From: Cymodocea nodosa
Taxonomy: Eukaryota > Streptophyta > Magnoliopsida > Alismatales > Cymodoceaceae
Reading direction: 5' to 3'
NCBI GenBank assembly: GCA_036874045.1
Contig: CM072345.1
Span: 5,667,501-5,731,500 of the forward strand
DNA length: 64,000 bases
The notes under the pieces were generated by a model. That model was not told where the DNA came from. It ran no database searches and saw only the letters and a program-made list of their open reading frames with translations. Positions within the stretch are counted from its first letter, which is position 1. Every line of letters starts with the position of its first letter. The position numbers were made by a program, and so were the translations under genes. Below, one piece after another: positions 35,480 to 47,255 of this stretch.

Positions 35480-36671
35480 TAGATAAACGTTCTAACTGAG
35501 CCTCAATTCCTTTGATTGCCTAAGAGTGCTCCGCTAGCATTGGTCCCATTTTAGTTAATAAAGTTTGAATCCCTTCCTCCATTTTTGCCATTCTACGTTC
35601 CATATCAGCATTAATGTTTGACTACGTGTTTGGTGCAGGAAGGGCAGGAACTTGCGTTTGGGGTTGTCGGCTCAAACTAGCTCCGAAATGATGTTGCTCT
35701 GGCACATTTTCTCTCAAATAATCTTGGTTCGTCCAACTAAAGTTAGGATGGTTTCTCCATCCGGGGTTATAATATTGGTTGTTCCTCATTCCCGACCCCA
35801 TAGCTTGTACATCCTCATATGGTTGTAATTCTTCAATTTTTTTCAGAGCAGCTTGTAATCTTGCTTCCATGCTAGTAATGTTGTCGATCGCATGAAGTCC
35901 TCGAGCAGGTGTAGACCTATCAAAAGTCTTATCTGAGGATGTCTCCCATTGCATTGTGCGATCGGCAAGCTCTTGCAGAAATTCCCAAGCAGCATTCTCT
36001 CTTAATTGACAAAAACCACCAGGAGTCATGGACCCTAACATGGTTCTTGATTGCATGTTCAAACCTTCATAGATAGCTTGGGTTTGCCTTACCCTATCAA
36101 CTCCATGGTTTAGGCATCTAGCTAACAAATTCATAAAGCGCTCCATATATCGCCAGAAAGACTCATCTAGCTTCTATTGAATACTCAAAATAGCATTCTT
36201 AAGTTGGATGGTGCGATATAGAGGATGATATTTCTTCAGAAAGACCCTGCAGAATTCTTCCCAAGAACGGATTGAGTTAGGAGGTAAACTATACATCCAC
36301 CTCTTAGCATCCTCCTTAAGTGCAAAGGGAATAAATCTTAGCTTTATTGCATCTACAGGTACATCAGGCAAATGAATTAGTCTACACATCTCATTAAATT
36401 CATGCAGAAACAAGTAGGCATCTTCTCTTTCCAACCCTAAAAACTTTGGCAATTGGTGGATATAGTTTGAGTGTAACTCAAACTTTTGTCCTTCCACATT
36501 TGGAAGCACAAAACAAGAGGGTTGGTCAAACTATGGAGGATACCACACATCGGCTAGCACTCTTCCTTGGTCTTCCATTTGATGTAATGGTGGAGGGTTA
36601 ACAGGTTCTAGAAGAGGTTCACAACGCTCTAACCTATTTGCTTCAGTTCTTCTCCACACTCCTCGATGCAT
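35480..36671 (-). pseudogene. F: gag (capsid), located after integrase
   Basis: Athila-like gag remains. The start is at about 36671 (MHRGVWRRTEANRLERCEPL), then VLPNVEGQKFELHSNYIHQL, LGLEREDAYLFLHEFNEM, IKLRFIPFALKEDAKRWMYS, SWEEFCRVFLKKYHPLYRTI, and the linker KKIEELQPYEDVQAM running directly into YYNPGWRNHPNFSW. No Cys-His box sits between the linker and the NPGWRNHP motif, where Athila-type gag usually has one. A splice-acceptor-like stretch (TGCTGTTTTTACTTGTAG) ends at 36688 just upstream. It is a broken fossil. Confidence 0.88.
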
Positions 36672-36929
36672 GCATAATGCAAAACTACTACAAGTAAAAA
36701 CAGCAAGTAAAATAGCTCAGTTTAGATTTTACCGGGTTCTTATAGTTGCTATTAGTCGTACCACCTTGAAATACCAAATAGTTACAAGATAAATTACAGG
36801 AAGAATAATTATAAACAATAACATTATGACAACTATAAACAAACATGCATAAAAGAATAACTAGTAAAAAGACAAAAAGAGTAAATACACACTATAAAAT
36901 ATAGATACTTACAAAGAAGAAAGGAATGA

Positions 36930-38216
36930 CTAACTACTATATTCTACTTCACACAAATCTACACTACTTGCTTCCCACAAATCAGCCTTATTGAGAAACA
37001 GTTTGAGACATTGGCCATTAACCTTCATCACTGGCCCATCTTTAAGATGTTCAATATCCACTGCTCCATAAGGGTAGACTCTCTTTACAACAAACGGGTC
37101 ATTCCACCTAGATGTCAACTTTCCTGGAAAAAGGTGGAGTCTAGAGTTATATAACAAAACTTGCTGGCCCTGCTGAAACTCTTTTATTAAAATTCTTTTA
37201 TTATGAAAAATTTTTGCTCTTTCCTTAGCAATTTTAGCATTTTCATATGCTTCATTCCTTAACTCTTCTAGCTCATTCAATTCAAATTTCCTTTTATCCC
37301 CAGCTGCCTTAAAATCTAAATTTAACTTCTTAATGGCCCACATGGCCCTATGTTCCAACTCTACTGGTAAATGACAAGTCTTTCCATATACAGCTCTATA
37401 AGGAGACATACCCAAACTAGTCTTAAATGTAGTACGGTATGCCCACAGAACATCATCTACTTTATCAACCCAATCTTTTCTTGTAGCACTTACCAGTTTC
37501 TCTAGAATCTGCTTAATTAACCTATTTGCATTTAACCTGTTTGCATTTTCAACTTGCCCATTAGTTTAAGGGTGATAAGGCGTGGCAAGTTTATGAGTCA
37601 CTCCATTCTTTCTCAATAGGTTCTCAAAACTTCTATTACAAAAGTGTGTGCCATTATCACTAACTATAGCTTTGGGCACTCCAAATCTTGAAAATATATT
37701 TGATTTTACAAAAGCACACACTTCCTTGTTGCTGTTACATCTTGTGGGGATTGCCTCTATCCATTTGGTCACGTAATCCACTGCTACTAGAATATATAAA
37801 TAGCCTCTTGAGTTTGGAAACGGACCCATAAAATCGATACCCCATAAATCAAAAGCATCAATCGCAATCACGAGGTTCAAAGGCATCATATCTCTTCTCC
37901 CCATTTTTCCGACTGTTTGACATGTTGTGCAATGCTTGCAATACTTAAAAGCATCCTTATGCAGAGTTGGCCAAAAGAAACCACACTGCAATACCTTGGC
38001 AGCTATCTTTGTAGGACCAAAATGCCCTCCCCTAGGTTGATCATGACAGAAAGAGAGAACACTAAGCACTTCAAAATCTGGGATGCACCTTCTCACAATT
38101 AAATCCGAACATGCTTTAAAAAGGTACAGGACATCCCAGTAATAATCTTTACATTTCAATATAAATCTCTTCCTATCAATAGAAGACCAATGAGGTGGTA
38201 TTCTCTTTGTAACCAA
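36930..38216 (-). pseudogene. F: integrase
   Basis: Gypsy integrase remains: zinc-binding part (GGHFGPTKIAAKVLQCGFFW, CKHCTTCQTVGK), core (WGIDFMGPFPNSRGYLYILV, VSDNGTHFCNRSF, GVTHKLATPYHP), and C-terminal region ([20 protein letters not shown] through [18 protein letters not shown]). The [14 protein letters not shown] phrase is Athila-like. It lies after RNase H as in all gypsy elements. Its stop near 36940 is followed by about 250 bp without a gene and then by gag. It is a broken fossil. Confidence 0.9.
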
Positions 38217-38237
38217 ATAATTTGCTATATCAGCATA

Positions 38238-39598
38238 CTAAGGTTCAGCACTAACAGATAATACCTGCTCATCTGGAAAAACATCACTGATGGATATCTC
38301 AGAAGAATCTCCAATAGATAGCCTTGATAGATGGTCAGCAACTACATTTTCACAACCCCTTTTGTCCTTAATTACCAAATCAAATTCTTGTAACAATAAG
38401 ATCCATCTCATAAGTTGGGGTTTTGCATCTTGTTTTGCCAACAAATACTTCAAGGCACTATGATCAGTATAAACAATAGTGTGTGAGCCAACCAAATAAG
38501 GTCTAAATTTCTCCAAGGCAAACACTATTGCTAAAAATTCTTTCTCTATTACTGTATAATTTTTCTGGACATCATTCAATGTTCTACTTGCATAATAGAT
38601 AACTCTAGGAAGCTTATCAATCTTTTGCCCAAGAACTACACCTATAGCATAATCAGAAGCATCACACATCAACTCAAAAGGATGGGACCAATCCAGTGCA
38701 TGAACAATAAGAGCTGAGGATAGAGCCTCTTTCAACTAAACAAATGCTCTTTCACAATCTATAGAAAAATCAAACTTGGTGTCCTTTGCTAACAATCTAC
38801 TTAATGGTTGAGCAATCTTGCTGAAATCCTTAATAAATCTTCAGTAAAATCCAACATGGCCAAGAAATGCTCTTACATCTCTAACAGTCTTAGGTGGAGG
38901 CAAGTTTGCTATTAAATCTACTTTTGCCTTATCCACCTCTAATCCTTTCCCAGAAACTATGTGCCCTAAAACAATTCCTCGTTTTACCATAAATTGGCAC
39001 TTTTCCCAGTTTAGCACTAAATCTTTCTTTATACATCTCTCCAAAACCATTCTCAAATTTTCCAAGCATGATTCAAAGGAAGATCCCGATACTAAGAAAT
39101 CATTCATGAATACTTCCAAGAATCTCTCAATCATATCTGAGAAAATACACATCATACAGTGTTGAAATGTTGCAGGCGCATTGCACAATCCAAAAGGCAT
39201 ACGCCGGAATGCAAAAGTTCTGAAAGGACAAGTAAATGTTGTCTTTTCTTGGTCCTCTAAAGCAACATGAATTTGGTTGTAACCAGAATAACCATCTAGA
39301 AAGCAATAAAATTCTTGCCCTGCTAATTTTTCCAACATTTGATCCATAAAGGGCAATGGAAAATGATCCTTATAGGTAGCATTGTTCAATTTCCTATAAT
39401 CAATGCATACTCTCCACCTGGTTTGCATTCTAGTGGGAACCAATTCATCATTAGCATTTCTAACCACTGTAATACCAGATTTCTTGAGAACAACCTAAAT
39501 AGGGCTGACCCAAGGACTATCAGAAATAGGGTAGATGATATCATGATCTAACCATTTTAAGATTTCTTTTCTTACTACCTTCTTAATATTTACATTTA
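38238..39598 (-). pseudogene. F: reverse transcriptase and RNase H
   Basis: RT remains include WRVCIDYRKLNNATYKDHFP, FLDGYSGYNQIHVALEDQEK, FRRMPFGLCNAPATFQHCM, and the block FLEVFMNDFLVSG. RNase H includes [58 protein letters not shown] and [10 protein letters not shown]. The 3'-to-5' coordinate order RT (39467-38841) then RH (38735-38238) fits minus-strand gypsy. The region is split from the upstream linker by the Harbinger element. It is a broken fossil. Confidence 0.92.
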
Positions 39599-40275
39599 CG
39601 TGGGGTTAGTGCCTGACGGAATTCAGCTGATGGAAAGGAAAATTATTGAATTCCGTTAGAATACTGTTAGGGGGGGTTAGTGCCTGACGGAATTCAGCTG
39701 ACGGAAAGGAAAATTATTGAATTCCGTCAGAATGCTGTTAGTGTGCATTACACTTGATGGAAAGGAAAGTCGGATTTTACCGTTGTATAGAATCCAAAAA
39801 TTTCCTTTACCGTCAGAAAATTTCCGATCACCCCCATTCAGAAAATTTTTCTCCCTCTCTCGTGCCTGACGGAATTCGTAAGACTGATAAGGAAGATTTA
39901 CTTGAGGACCTGCTAGATGAGTTGGAAGAGTTAAATATTATTGATGACATACAACCAATGGGAGAGATACATATAGAAAGCAATGCCCAGGTTTGAATGA
40001 CTCAAGAACAAAGAAAAGAAATGGCAGATAAGATGCAAGAAGATATGATGATGGCAATGTGGGATGGAAGAACTAGATGATATTATTTCGTATTGTAATA
40101 TTTCAATTAAGATGTATTTGTATTTTTCGAATATTAGTTGTAATAAACTTTTGTCAGAATTTCCATCAGAATTTTCTGTCCTGCACTAAACCCCTCTCAG
40201 AATTTCCTTTTCCTTTCCGTTACAAATTTTCCATTTCCTTTCCGTCAGAATTTTCCGTCATGCACTAACACGCCC
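39599..40275. mobile_element. Non-autonomous PIF/Harbinger-like DNA transposon (677 bp)
   Basis: The ends are imperfect inverted repeats (CGTGGGGTTAGTGCCTGACGG on the left; the complement of the right end reads GGGCGTGTTAGTGCATGACGG) flanked by TTA at 39596-39598 and 40276-40278, the 3-bp target typical of PIF/Harbinger. Both terminal repeats are doubled: the left end repeats at a 71-bp period (from about 39604 and 39675), the right end at about 79 bp (40183 and 40262). A remnant plus-strand frame at about 39880-40075 (DLLDELEELNIIDD, then MADKMQEDMMMAMWDG) may be the tail of a transposase; it is far too short to act. Family assignment is moderate. Confidence 0.65.
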
Positions 40276-40278
40276 TTA

Positions 40279-40932
40279 GTCTTCTCTGAGGTTGCCTAGA
40301 TGGAGCATAACTAGGATCCAAATGAATTCTATGAGTACAAATAGAAGGGCTTATTCCTTTAATATCCTCCATAGTCCATCCAATAGCTCTTCTATTTTCC
40401 TTAAGCACTTCAACTAATTGAGCTTCTTGATCCCTAGTCAGATGGGCAGAAATAATAACAGGCCACTTCTCACATTCTCCCAAAAATACGTACTTGAGAT
40501 CTACAGGTAGTGGTTTCAATTCTAGTTGAACTTGCTCTACTAGCTCAACTTTATTTGATTCAGCCACTTCCACTTGGTTAGCTTCGTTGATCTCAATGAA
40601 AGTGTCATCTTCGAAATCACTTGATACAGAAAAGTAGTCTTCATCAATGTCAACCTCAAGGCTGGCTTCATCCTCTTCAAAAGAATCTTTACCTTCTTCA
40701 AATACATCAACCAGGTTAACTTCAAATTCTTCCTCTAATTGATCTCGCATGCCACTTTCCACATTAAAAACATTTAGTTGCGACTTCTAATCTCCACATG
40801 TGATCTGCATAAAACCTTCCCTGCAACCAATATAAGCATCAATTGTTGCTAAAAAGGGACGACCTAAAATTAATGAGGCACTATTCTTAAGGTCTATAAT
40901 GGGACGATTTTTTATAATGATGAAGTCTATAG
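40279..40932 (-). pseudogene. F: protease end and protease-RT linker
   Basis: Acidic sequence (LEEEFEVNLVDVFEEGKDSF ... EVDIDEDYFSVSSDFEDD) then the usual Athila stretch before RT (LPVDLKYVFLGECEKWPVII, VEVLKENRRAIGWTMEDIKG, SPSICTHRIHLDPSYAPSRQ). The part at 40800-40930 is protease end (ASLILGRPFLAT-like and the region cut by element I at 40937). It is a broken fossil. Confidence 0.85.
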
Positions 40933-40937
40933 GGTAT

Positions 40938-42944
40938 TGTTTGGGTTTTCCTAGCACTACACTAGAAAAACTTGGATTTGTTACTTCTATTTTTACTTAG
41001 TTAATTTATCTTTATGCCTATTCTCTCTTTTAGAAGTAAACAAACAACCTTTAATACAATTTAGATATTAATTCCAATTTGTACTTTAATTGCAAGTGCA
41101 TAGTGTCTATTATATCAGTGTACAGGTACAGGTCGATCCCTTAGGGAATTGCTGACGAACTTGAGAACTGTTTGTTTGTTAAAAATCAAATTTATATATT
41201 CAATAAGCTCTCCATTGAATTACAACTAACTCAACGGACTAACATCGTGGACTTAAGTTAACTCCACGAGCCTGCCTTTTCTTTTTAATACTGCTATTTA
41301 CAAAGGAATTCGGCCAACCATTGGGCGATTCCACAGATTGTAAATAACATCAATTAAGCTCTTTAATGCTAGTTAACATTGGATTTATCATTAAGCAATA
41401 CTAACATTCAGATAATTCAAACAATAACCATTAAAATCTTTAAGTCTTTTGAACGAATCAATTTCAGTAAACTGTAAAACTAAAGTAAACATAAAACAAT
41501 CACAACACTGACAAAGATAACATTAATCACGATACAATACAACACTCAAATACAACATACAAACATAGATAAATTGTTTTTGGTATTTTTGTTTTAATAT
41601 GAACATGGAAATGGGTGATAGGTGAAATGTAAAGTAATCTCACTTGACAGTAAATGCTTCTGACACTACTTGCAACGCGATTACACCACTGAAAATTAAA
41701 TCCCTTACAATCCTGTCTCCTCTCCCTATAGAATCGTGAGTCCAGAATTGCAAGATGATCTCCTCTTCAGCATACAGGCGTCAACCCGAAGCCAAGGCTA
41801 AAAGCTTTACGATCTCCTGAAATATGAGTCAACACTTGGTGAAAATGGCTTCCCTTCCTACGACGCGATCACTCCTCACAGTGGTTGTCAAGCACTATGT
41901 TTGGTTCGGAATCAACCCGACATCAGGCAAGTATCCTCACAGACCTTTGATGGTTGGTGATTATGGTGGTGATGGTGATGATGATGATTGGTGTGGTACT
42001 TCAGAGAATTGCGTCGCTAATCCTCCTCTACACACACTGTCCGCCCATCGATCACACACTTCTTCTTTTTTCTTCTTTTCTTTTATATTTCTTCAGTAGT
42101 AACTGCTTCTGCTTGAATGGTCGGTTGGATTTCCTTCATTCGTATTAATGGTGATGATTTCTTTCCCTACGCGATACGTGCAAACGTGGTTTTTCTCCTC
42201 CAACTGTCTGTTCCTACAACCACTATAGTGGCATATTAGAAAATATATAGTCCGTGGAGTTACAGATAACTCAACGAACTTTCTTCGTTGATTTAACTAT
42301 AAAACACGTGCATAAATTTAACTATCCGATGCTTAGGTGCATTTCGGATACTTATAAACTTAACTATCCGATGCTCAGATGCATTTCGGATACTTACAAA
42401 TAACTCATCGATATATAACTTAAGTAAATCTACCAAATCTCAACACGTGTCAGCAGTAGTTTAATCATAAAATAACATTTCGAAGAGTTAGAGGTCTAAC
42501 TATCCGCTGCTCAGATGCATTTCGAATAGTTACAGCTAACTCACTGAAAGTTCACTTAAGTCATTCATTATGGTTTTGACACGTGTACTTCAGGAAATAA
42601 TAAAATATTCTCTCAAAACATAACTATTCGACAATTTAAACATAACTATCCAATACATATTCGGTTTGTTAAACATAACTGTCCGAATTTGTTCGGTATG
42701 TTAAACATAACTGTCCGAAATATTAGAAAATTCGGATACTTAAGAATTTCACAGCCTACAACTTACCGACAGTTCATAAATGTACTAAATTAACATTAAT
42801 TCCCCCAATTTAAGTGGATTCTTCAATTAAAGCATATAACAGTGCAATTATAACATAATGGCTTAATTCTTATATGATAAGCTAAATATTATGCAATTAA
42901 CCATCATTTAACCGTTAATAATATGCACTTTTTCATTCTAAACA
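40938..42944 (-). mobile_element. 3' LTR of I (2007 bp)
   Basis: From TGTTTGGGTTTTCC to TTCATTCTAAACA. It holds a TATA box on the minus strand (TATAAAAG, about 42081-42088), a GC-richer leader (about 41700-42060) and an array of CCGATGCTCAGATGCATTTCGG / AACTGTCCGAA motifs at 42240-42760. It contains about 200 bp (41065-41265) missing from the 5' LTR. Confidence 0.92.
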
Positions 42945-44735
42945 CTTCCCCCATACCTAAATTTTGCTAGTCCCTTGGCAATCTAAGATCTAATTAATTG
43001 GTCTTTCAAAAAGTGCTAGAATTAATTTTTCCCCTTTTGTTTTTCTTTTGTTTAGCATAAAAATATATTCTATATGTTTTAGTAATCAACCTGCAAATAT
43101 ACTTAGAATATATACAAATTACATACAAAGTATATCATCATCACATAAGTGTTAATTATATTATCGTTTGTTCTTCTTTTCATCATCTGTCATCCTGAAT
43201 TTTCCAATAAGATTTCTAGAAGAAATTTCAACAACATACGAATCAAAATACAATCTAATTCAATATGATTAAGACAAGTAGAATAAAGAATTGTATCTCC
43301 ATTAAACAACTTCAAAAGTCAATTCCAGATTCATATTTCAGCAATTCTAGATAACAGAAAATATACTCGATTCATAAGATATCTATATTTCACAAAACAC
43401 TTGTATCTTTTCAGAATAGTATATGTTTTTTTTCTTTTTCTTTTCTTTTTTTTCGTACTTTAAAAGTTAATTTGACAAGCTTGAATCATACAAGAGCTTT
43501 CTAATGTACCCATGTAACGAGCTTTCAGTCAACAATCCTAGATCTGATCAGGATCTTAGGTTGCCAGATTTTAAGAGTCATTTTCAAGTCAACAATCCTT
43601 ATATACCTATCTGCTCAAGTACAAAATGCTCATGATCAAACAAGTCAATAAAGTCTCAAAATTTTCCCTTTTTTTTCTTTTTATTATTTTTTTTTTTTTC
43701 CAATCAAAACTACAAACACAAAACAAAACATTAATCACATACTCTATATGTATGTATTTCATTAATACAGATGTAGTAAAACGCCAATCTCATATAGTCA
43801 TGCTTCTATCAGTTACTGAAAATATGAATCCATAACAATAACCTCATACTTTTTCTATAGTTTAATAAGATCTACACATAAATCATTCTACAAGTTCAAT
43901 CAGTCAAATTAAATGTATCTTTAATCATATGTGTTTCATTTAATCTAGAATTCACATCTTAGCTCCTTTAGGACTTCAGATAATTTACTAATTTTTTTCA
44001 TTAAGCATTCTGATTTCATTTTAAAATCGTGAAACTATTAAACTCATGAAATTCAGAAAAACATAAGATACTATATCTAGATTTGCATAAATAATAAATT
44101 CAATAGCATCTTATATAGCCTTCTAAATATAATAGTCAAGTAGTTTATAAAAATTTTATAGTCTCATTTATCGGATAGTTATAGCAAGTTCATAAAATTT
44201 TCAATTTCCTCAAAACTTTGCAGTACCATTTTAATTTCTTTCATTAACAAACTTACATGGTTGTTACTTCAATTACCTCCCCCCCATACCTACATTTTTC
44301 ATTGTCCTCAATGTAAAAAGAGTTCACAATAAGTACAGTAATTGTAGCAGGCATGAATACAGTTTTGCTTGATTTAAAATTCAGGATGAGTAATTAGTTA
44401 CATACCTTGTTTCATTTGTATCTCCTTCTGCATATTCCAATTTTTTGATTCTGAAAAACTTTTCATTCATAGATAAAAGCAAAATATAAAACAAAATAAC
44501 ATTTAACAGATATTAATAAATCAGTGTCTTGTGTGGAACCCAAGCTCCTATGCCTTTGGTGGCTCACAAGCAAGCCAGTTGATTTCCTAGAACAAATACC
44601 AACAAATTGGATTGATATTTTGTTTTTTTTTTTTTCTTTTATAAAATAAAAATGAAAACTATAAACTTTTTTCTCTTTTTTTTTTTTTTTTAACAATAAA
44701 TGCAAAATACACACAACATTAAACACACAAAATCA
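42945..44735 (-). other. I: 3' noncoding region
   Basis: No gene is seen. The polypurine tract beside the LTR reads GGTATGGGGGAAG on the minus strand (42945-42957). A second block (GGTATGGGGGGAGG) lies at about 44276-44290 beside a TTCATTGTCCTCAATGTAAA phrase shared with F. T-rich runs at about 43428-43455, 43665-43700 and 44620-44690 are polypurine on the element strand. About 43190-43990 is homologous to the spacer of copia element D (27900-28690). Confidence 0.7.
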
Positions 44736-44739
44736 TAGC

Positions 44740-45888
44740 TTAAGAACATGATTGAAAAGTAGAAACAAATGGAATAAATGTATCAGTCCAAGCAAACTTT
44801 TTAGGCATAGTTCTTCTTGTTATTAATTCTGTTTTAATGCAGTTTTTGTTCCTTCTTAATTTGTAAACATGCAATATATTATAAATTCCAAATACGAGTG
44901 TATTACCATTAATGATATGTAATGCAGAAAAGGATCCTTTTTGGTTCCAAGGTAATGTAGCAGTTTCTATTTCTACATCTATTTCAATACACTCCTCTTC
45001 CCACTTCCATTCATTTATGTCTTTCATAATCCATATTTGAAATTTCATCAATTCATCCCACCATCTTATCAGACATAAAGTAGGATCATCTTCTTCATTA
45101 TACCACATTCCTATTTGAATTTCATTAAATTCTGTAGATGGTGGTTTAGCTATTTCACTTGGTATAGGTAAAATTTCTATATATTCATCATAACTGTCTA
45201 TGCTCACTATGTATAAATCAGATCTATATGCTATTGATATCTTTGTGATTAAATAGATATATCCATCAAGTATGACATGTGTTTGGTTAATTAATGATTT
45301 ATGTCCTAGATATATGATAATGTTTTCATTCCAAGATCTGTTCAGAAAATTATACACACTTAAGCGTAAATCTTCACCCCAATTTCTTGTAGGTCTCCAA
45401 TAATATAATTTATCAGGAATTGCAGAATTTTCATCAGAAAATATTAAAGTTGACCCACAATTTACAGTTGGTGCTTCAAATCTATTAGGTTTTCCTATAT
45501 TCCATTCTTCTCCTGTTATAGGATTTCTTATCAAAATATCAGGTAATAATAAACTTGCATACCTTGGTCTCGTCTTGTATATGATTAATCCTTCATCTAT
45601 CCCCATAATATGATTTATTCCTTCTAATGCATTGGGTGGAATTCCAATAGTTTCTTCCATAGTTAGATATTCATGGGTATTTGAACTACGATTAAATGAC
45701 CTCCATATGAATCATTCTCTAATCTTAGTCATTTTTGCAGCTTGTAGTCCTTGAAAATATTTTTCTTCAATACAGTCTTTAATTTCCTTTGATACACAAC
45801 ACAACCTGCATAGATCTTTAGCTAACAAGTTACTTAATACTTCCCTTAGTGCATCCATTAGTAATTGCATCAATTCCATTTGTCGATT
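44740..45888 (-). CDS. F-box-like protein with F-box-associated domain, carried by element I
   Basis: A 306-residue open frame (45660-44740, MEETIGIPPNALEGINHIMG) with the look of a plant F-box-associated domain: LIRNPITGEEWNIGKPNR, VILDGYIYLITK, LYIVSIDSYDEYIEILPIP, LCLIRWWDELMKFQIWIMKD and NTLVFGIYNILHVYKL. Just upstream on the same strand (about 45860-45730) is an F-box-like stretch (LLAKDLCRLCCVSKEIKDCI). A splice-acceptor-like TTATGTTTTACAG ends at 45889. F-box proteins bind SKP1 in SCF ubiquitin ligases and choose targets. Its place between gag and the 3' LTR suggests capture of host sequence by the retroelement. Whether it is expressed is unknown. Alternative: an unrelated element ORF with similar repeats; I think this less likely. 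Confidence 0.62.
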
Positions 45889-46017
45889 CTGTAAAACATA
45901 AACAAAAATTTAGTAGAGACAAAAATTAACCTAACTACTGCACACCCTTGTGGAGTTAAGGCATAACTCAACAGACTAAGTTCGTTGAGTTAAAAATTAA
46001 CTCTACGATACTATTAA

Positions 46018-47255
46018 CTAAAAATAAAAAACATATATACATACAGATAGTTGCTTCAGATATGCTGCTTCATTCAGCTGCCCTCCTAGAAGAGGTATCA
46101 ATTTCATTAACCGTTCTATTGACAAGATTAGGTATAGCTTGTATTGGTAATCCTCCAGTAGGTCTAACTTCCATTGGTTCCTTCTGTCTAAGTGATATAT
46201 TTCTATTCTAATTTTGAATTGCAGCATTTCCAAATATAAATTCTAGACGATTGTTTACTTATTGGATTATCTTTTCTAATTTCTCTATTCTAGCTCCTTG
46301 TTCAATTAATACTTCATAACTTATGTTTTTCTCATTTATATTTTCTCCTCCCTGGAAATTGTTGTTTCTCCATGATAAATTCGGGTGATTTCTCCAATTA
46401 GGATGATAAGAATTTCCCAAGTTATCTCTCTGGTTTCTAGCATAAATAATATCTAAGTCATTTATGTTTGCATTCCTTTCCGCTGGCTTTTGATTTAATG
46501 ATAACTCTTCTATTTTCTTTGTTAATTCATTTAATTTCACCTCAAGCATAGTATTGGAATCTATTTCATGCATTCCTCTTGGCAATATTCTTTGATCTGC
46601 AATAGCTTTAGTCAAATTTTCCCACTATGCAGTTCTTTTTGCAAAGTTTTCTAAATATGCCCATGCTTCTTCACTACACAATTTTAAAAATCCATTTTGA
46701 CAAGTAGATTCTAATAAAGATTTTGTTGAAACATCTATGCCTTCATAAATTATACCTATTAATTGTGCTTTACTCATTGCATGATGTGGACATTGAGTCA
46801 GTAAATCTTTAAATCTTTCAAAATATTTCCAGAATGATTCACCCTGTTTTTGGCTACACATTAATATTTCTTTCTTCTTTTTAATCGTTTGATGTGTTGG
46901 ATAATATTTTTCCAGAAAAACAGAGCAAAATTCAGTCCATGTAGAAATTGAATCAAACAATAGAGTATATAACCATCTTTTAGCTGTCTTTTAAAGAAAA
47001 AGGGATATATCTCAGTTTAATAGCATCTATACTCATGTTCGGCATTTTCATCATTTGACAAACTTCGTTAAATTCTCTAAGGAAATAATAGGCATCCTCT
47101 CTTTCTAATCCATGAAAATGTGGTAATTGACTAATATAATTAGATTTCAGTTCAAACCTATCTCCCTCAAAGTTTGGTAATCAAATACATGAAGGTTCAT
47201 CAATTAATTCAGGATACAGAATCTCTCCTAATGGTTTTTCTACTAGAACAGCCAT
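46018..47255 (-). pseudogene. I: gag (capsid), located after integrase and third ORF
   Basis: Athila-like gag from about 47255 (MAVLVEKPLGEILYPELIDE), with NFEGDRFELKSNYISQLPHF, GLEREDAYYFLREFNEVC, STWTEFCSVFLEKYYPTHQT, GESFWKYFERFKDLLTQCPH and LIGIIYEGIDVSTKSLLE. A linker (LNELTKKIEELSLNQKPAER) follows and then YHPNWRNHPNLSWRNN. As in F, no Cys-His box lies between linker and NPxWRNHP. A splice-acceptor-like stretch (GAATTTTCATTGTAG) ends at 47340. It is a fossil. Confidence 0.88.

Noticed and set aside
41824-42148. Plus-strand open frames in the LTRs of I (also at 55527-55851)
   Set aside because: They are antisense to the element, are present because the LTR is duplicated, are histidine/serine/phenylalanine-rich by composition (GATGATGAT and TTCTTCTT runs), and show no known domain.
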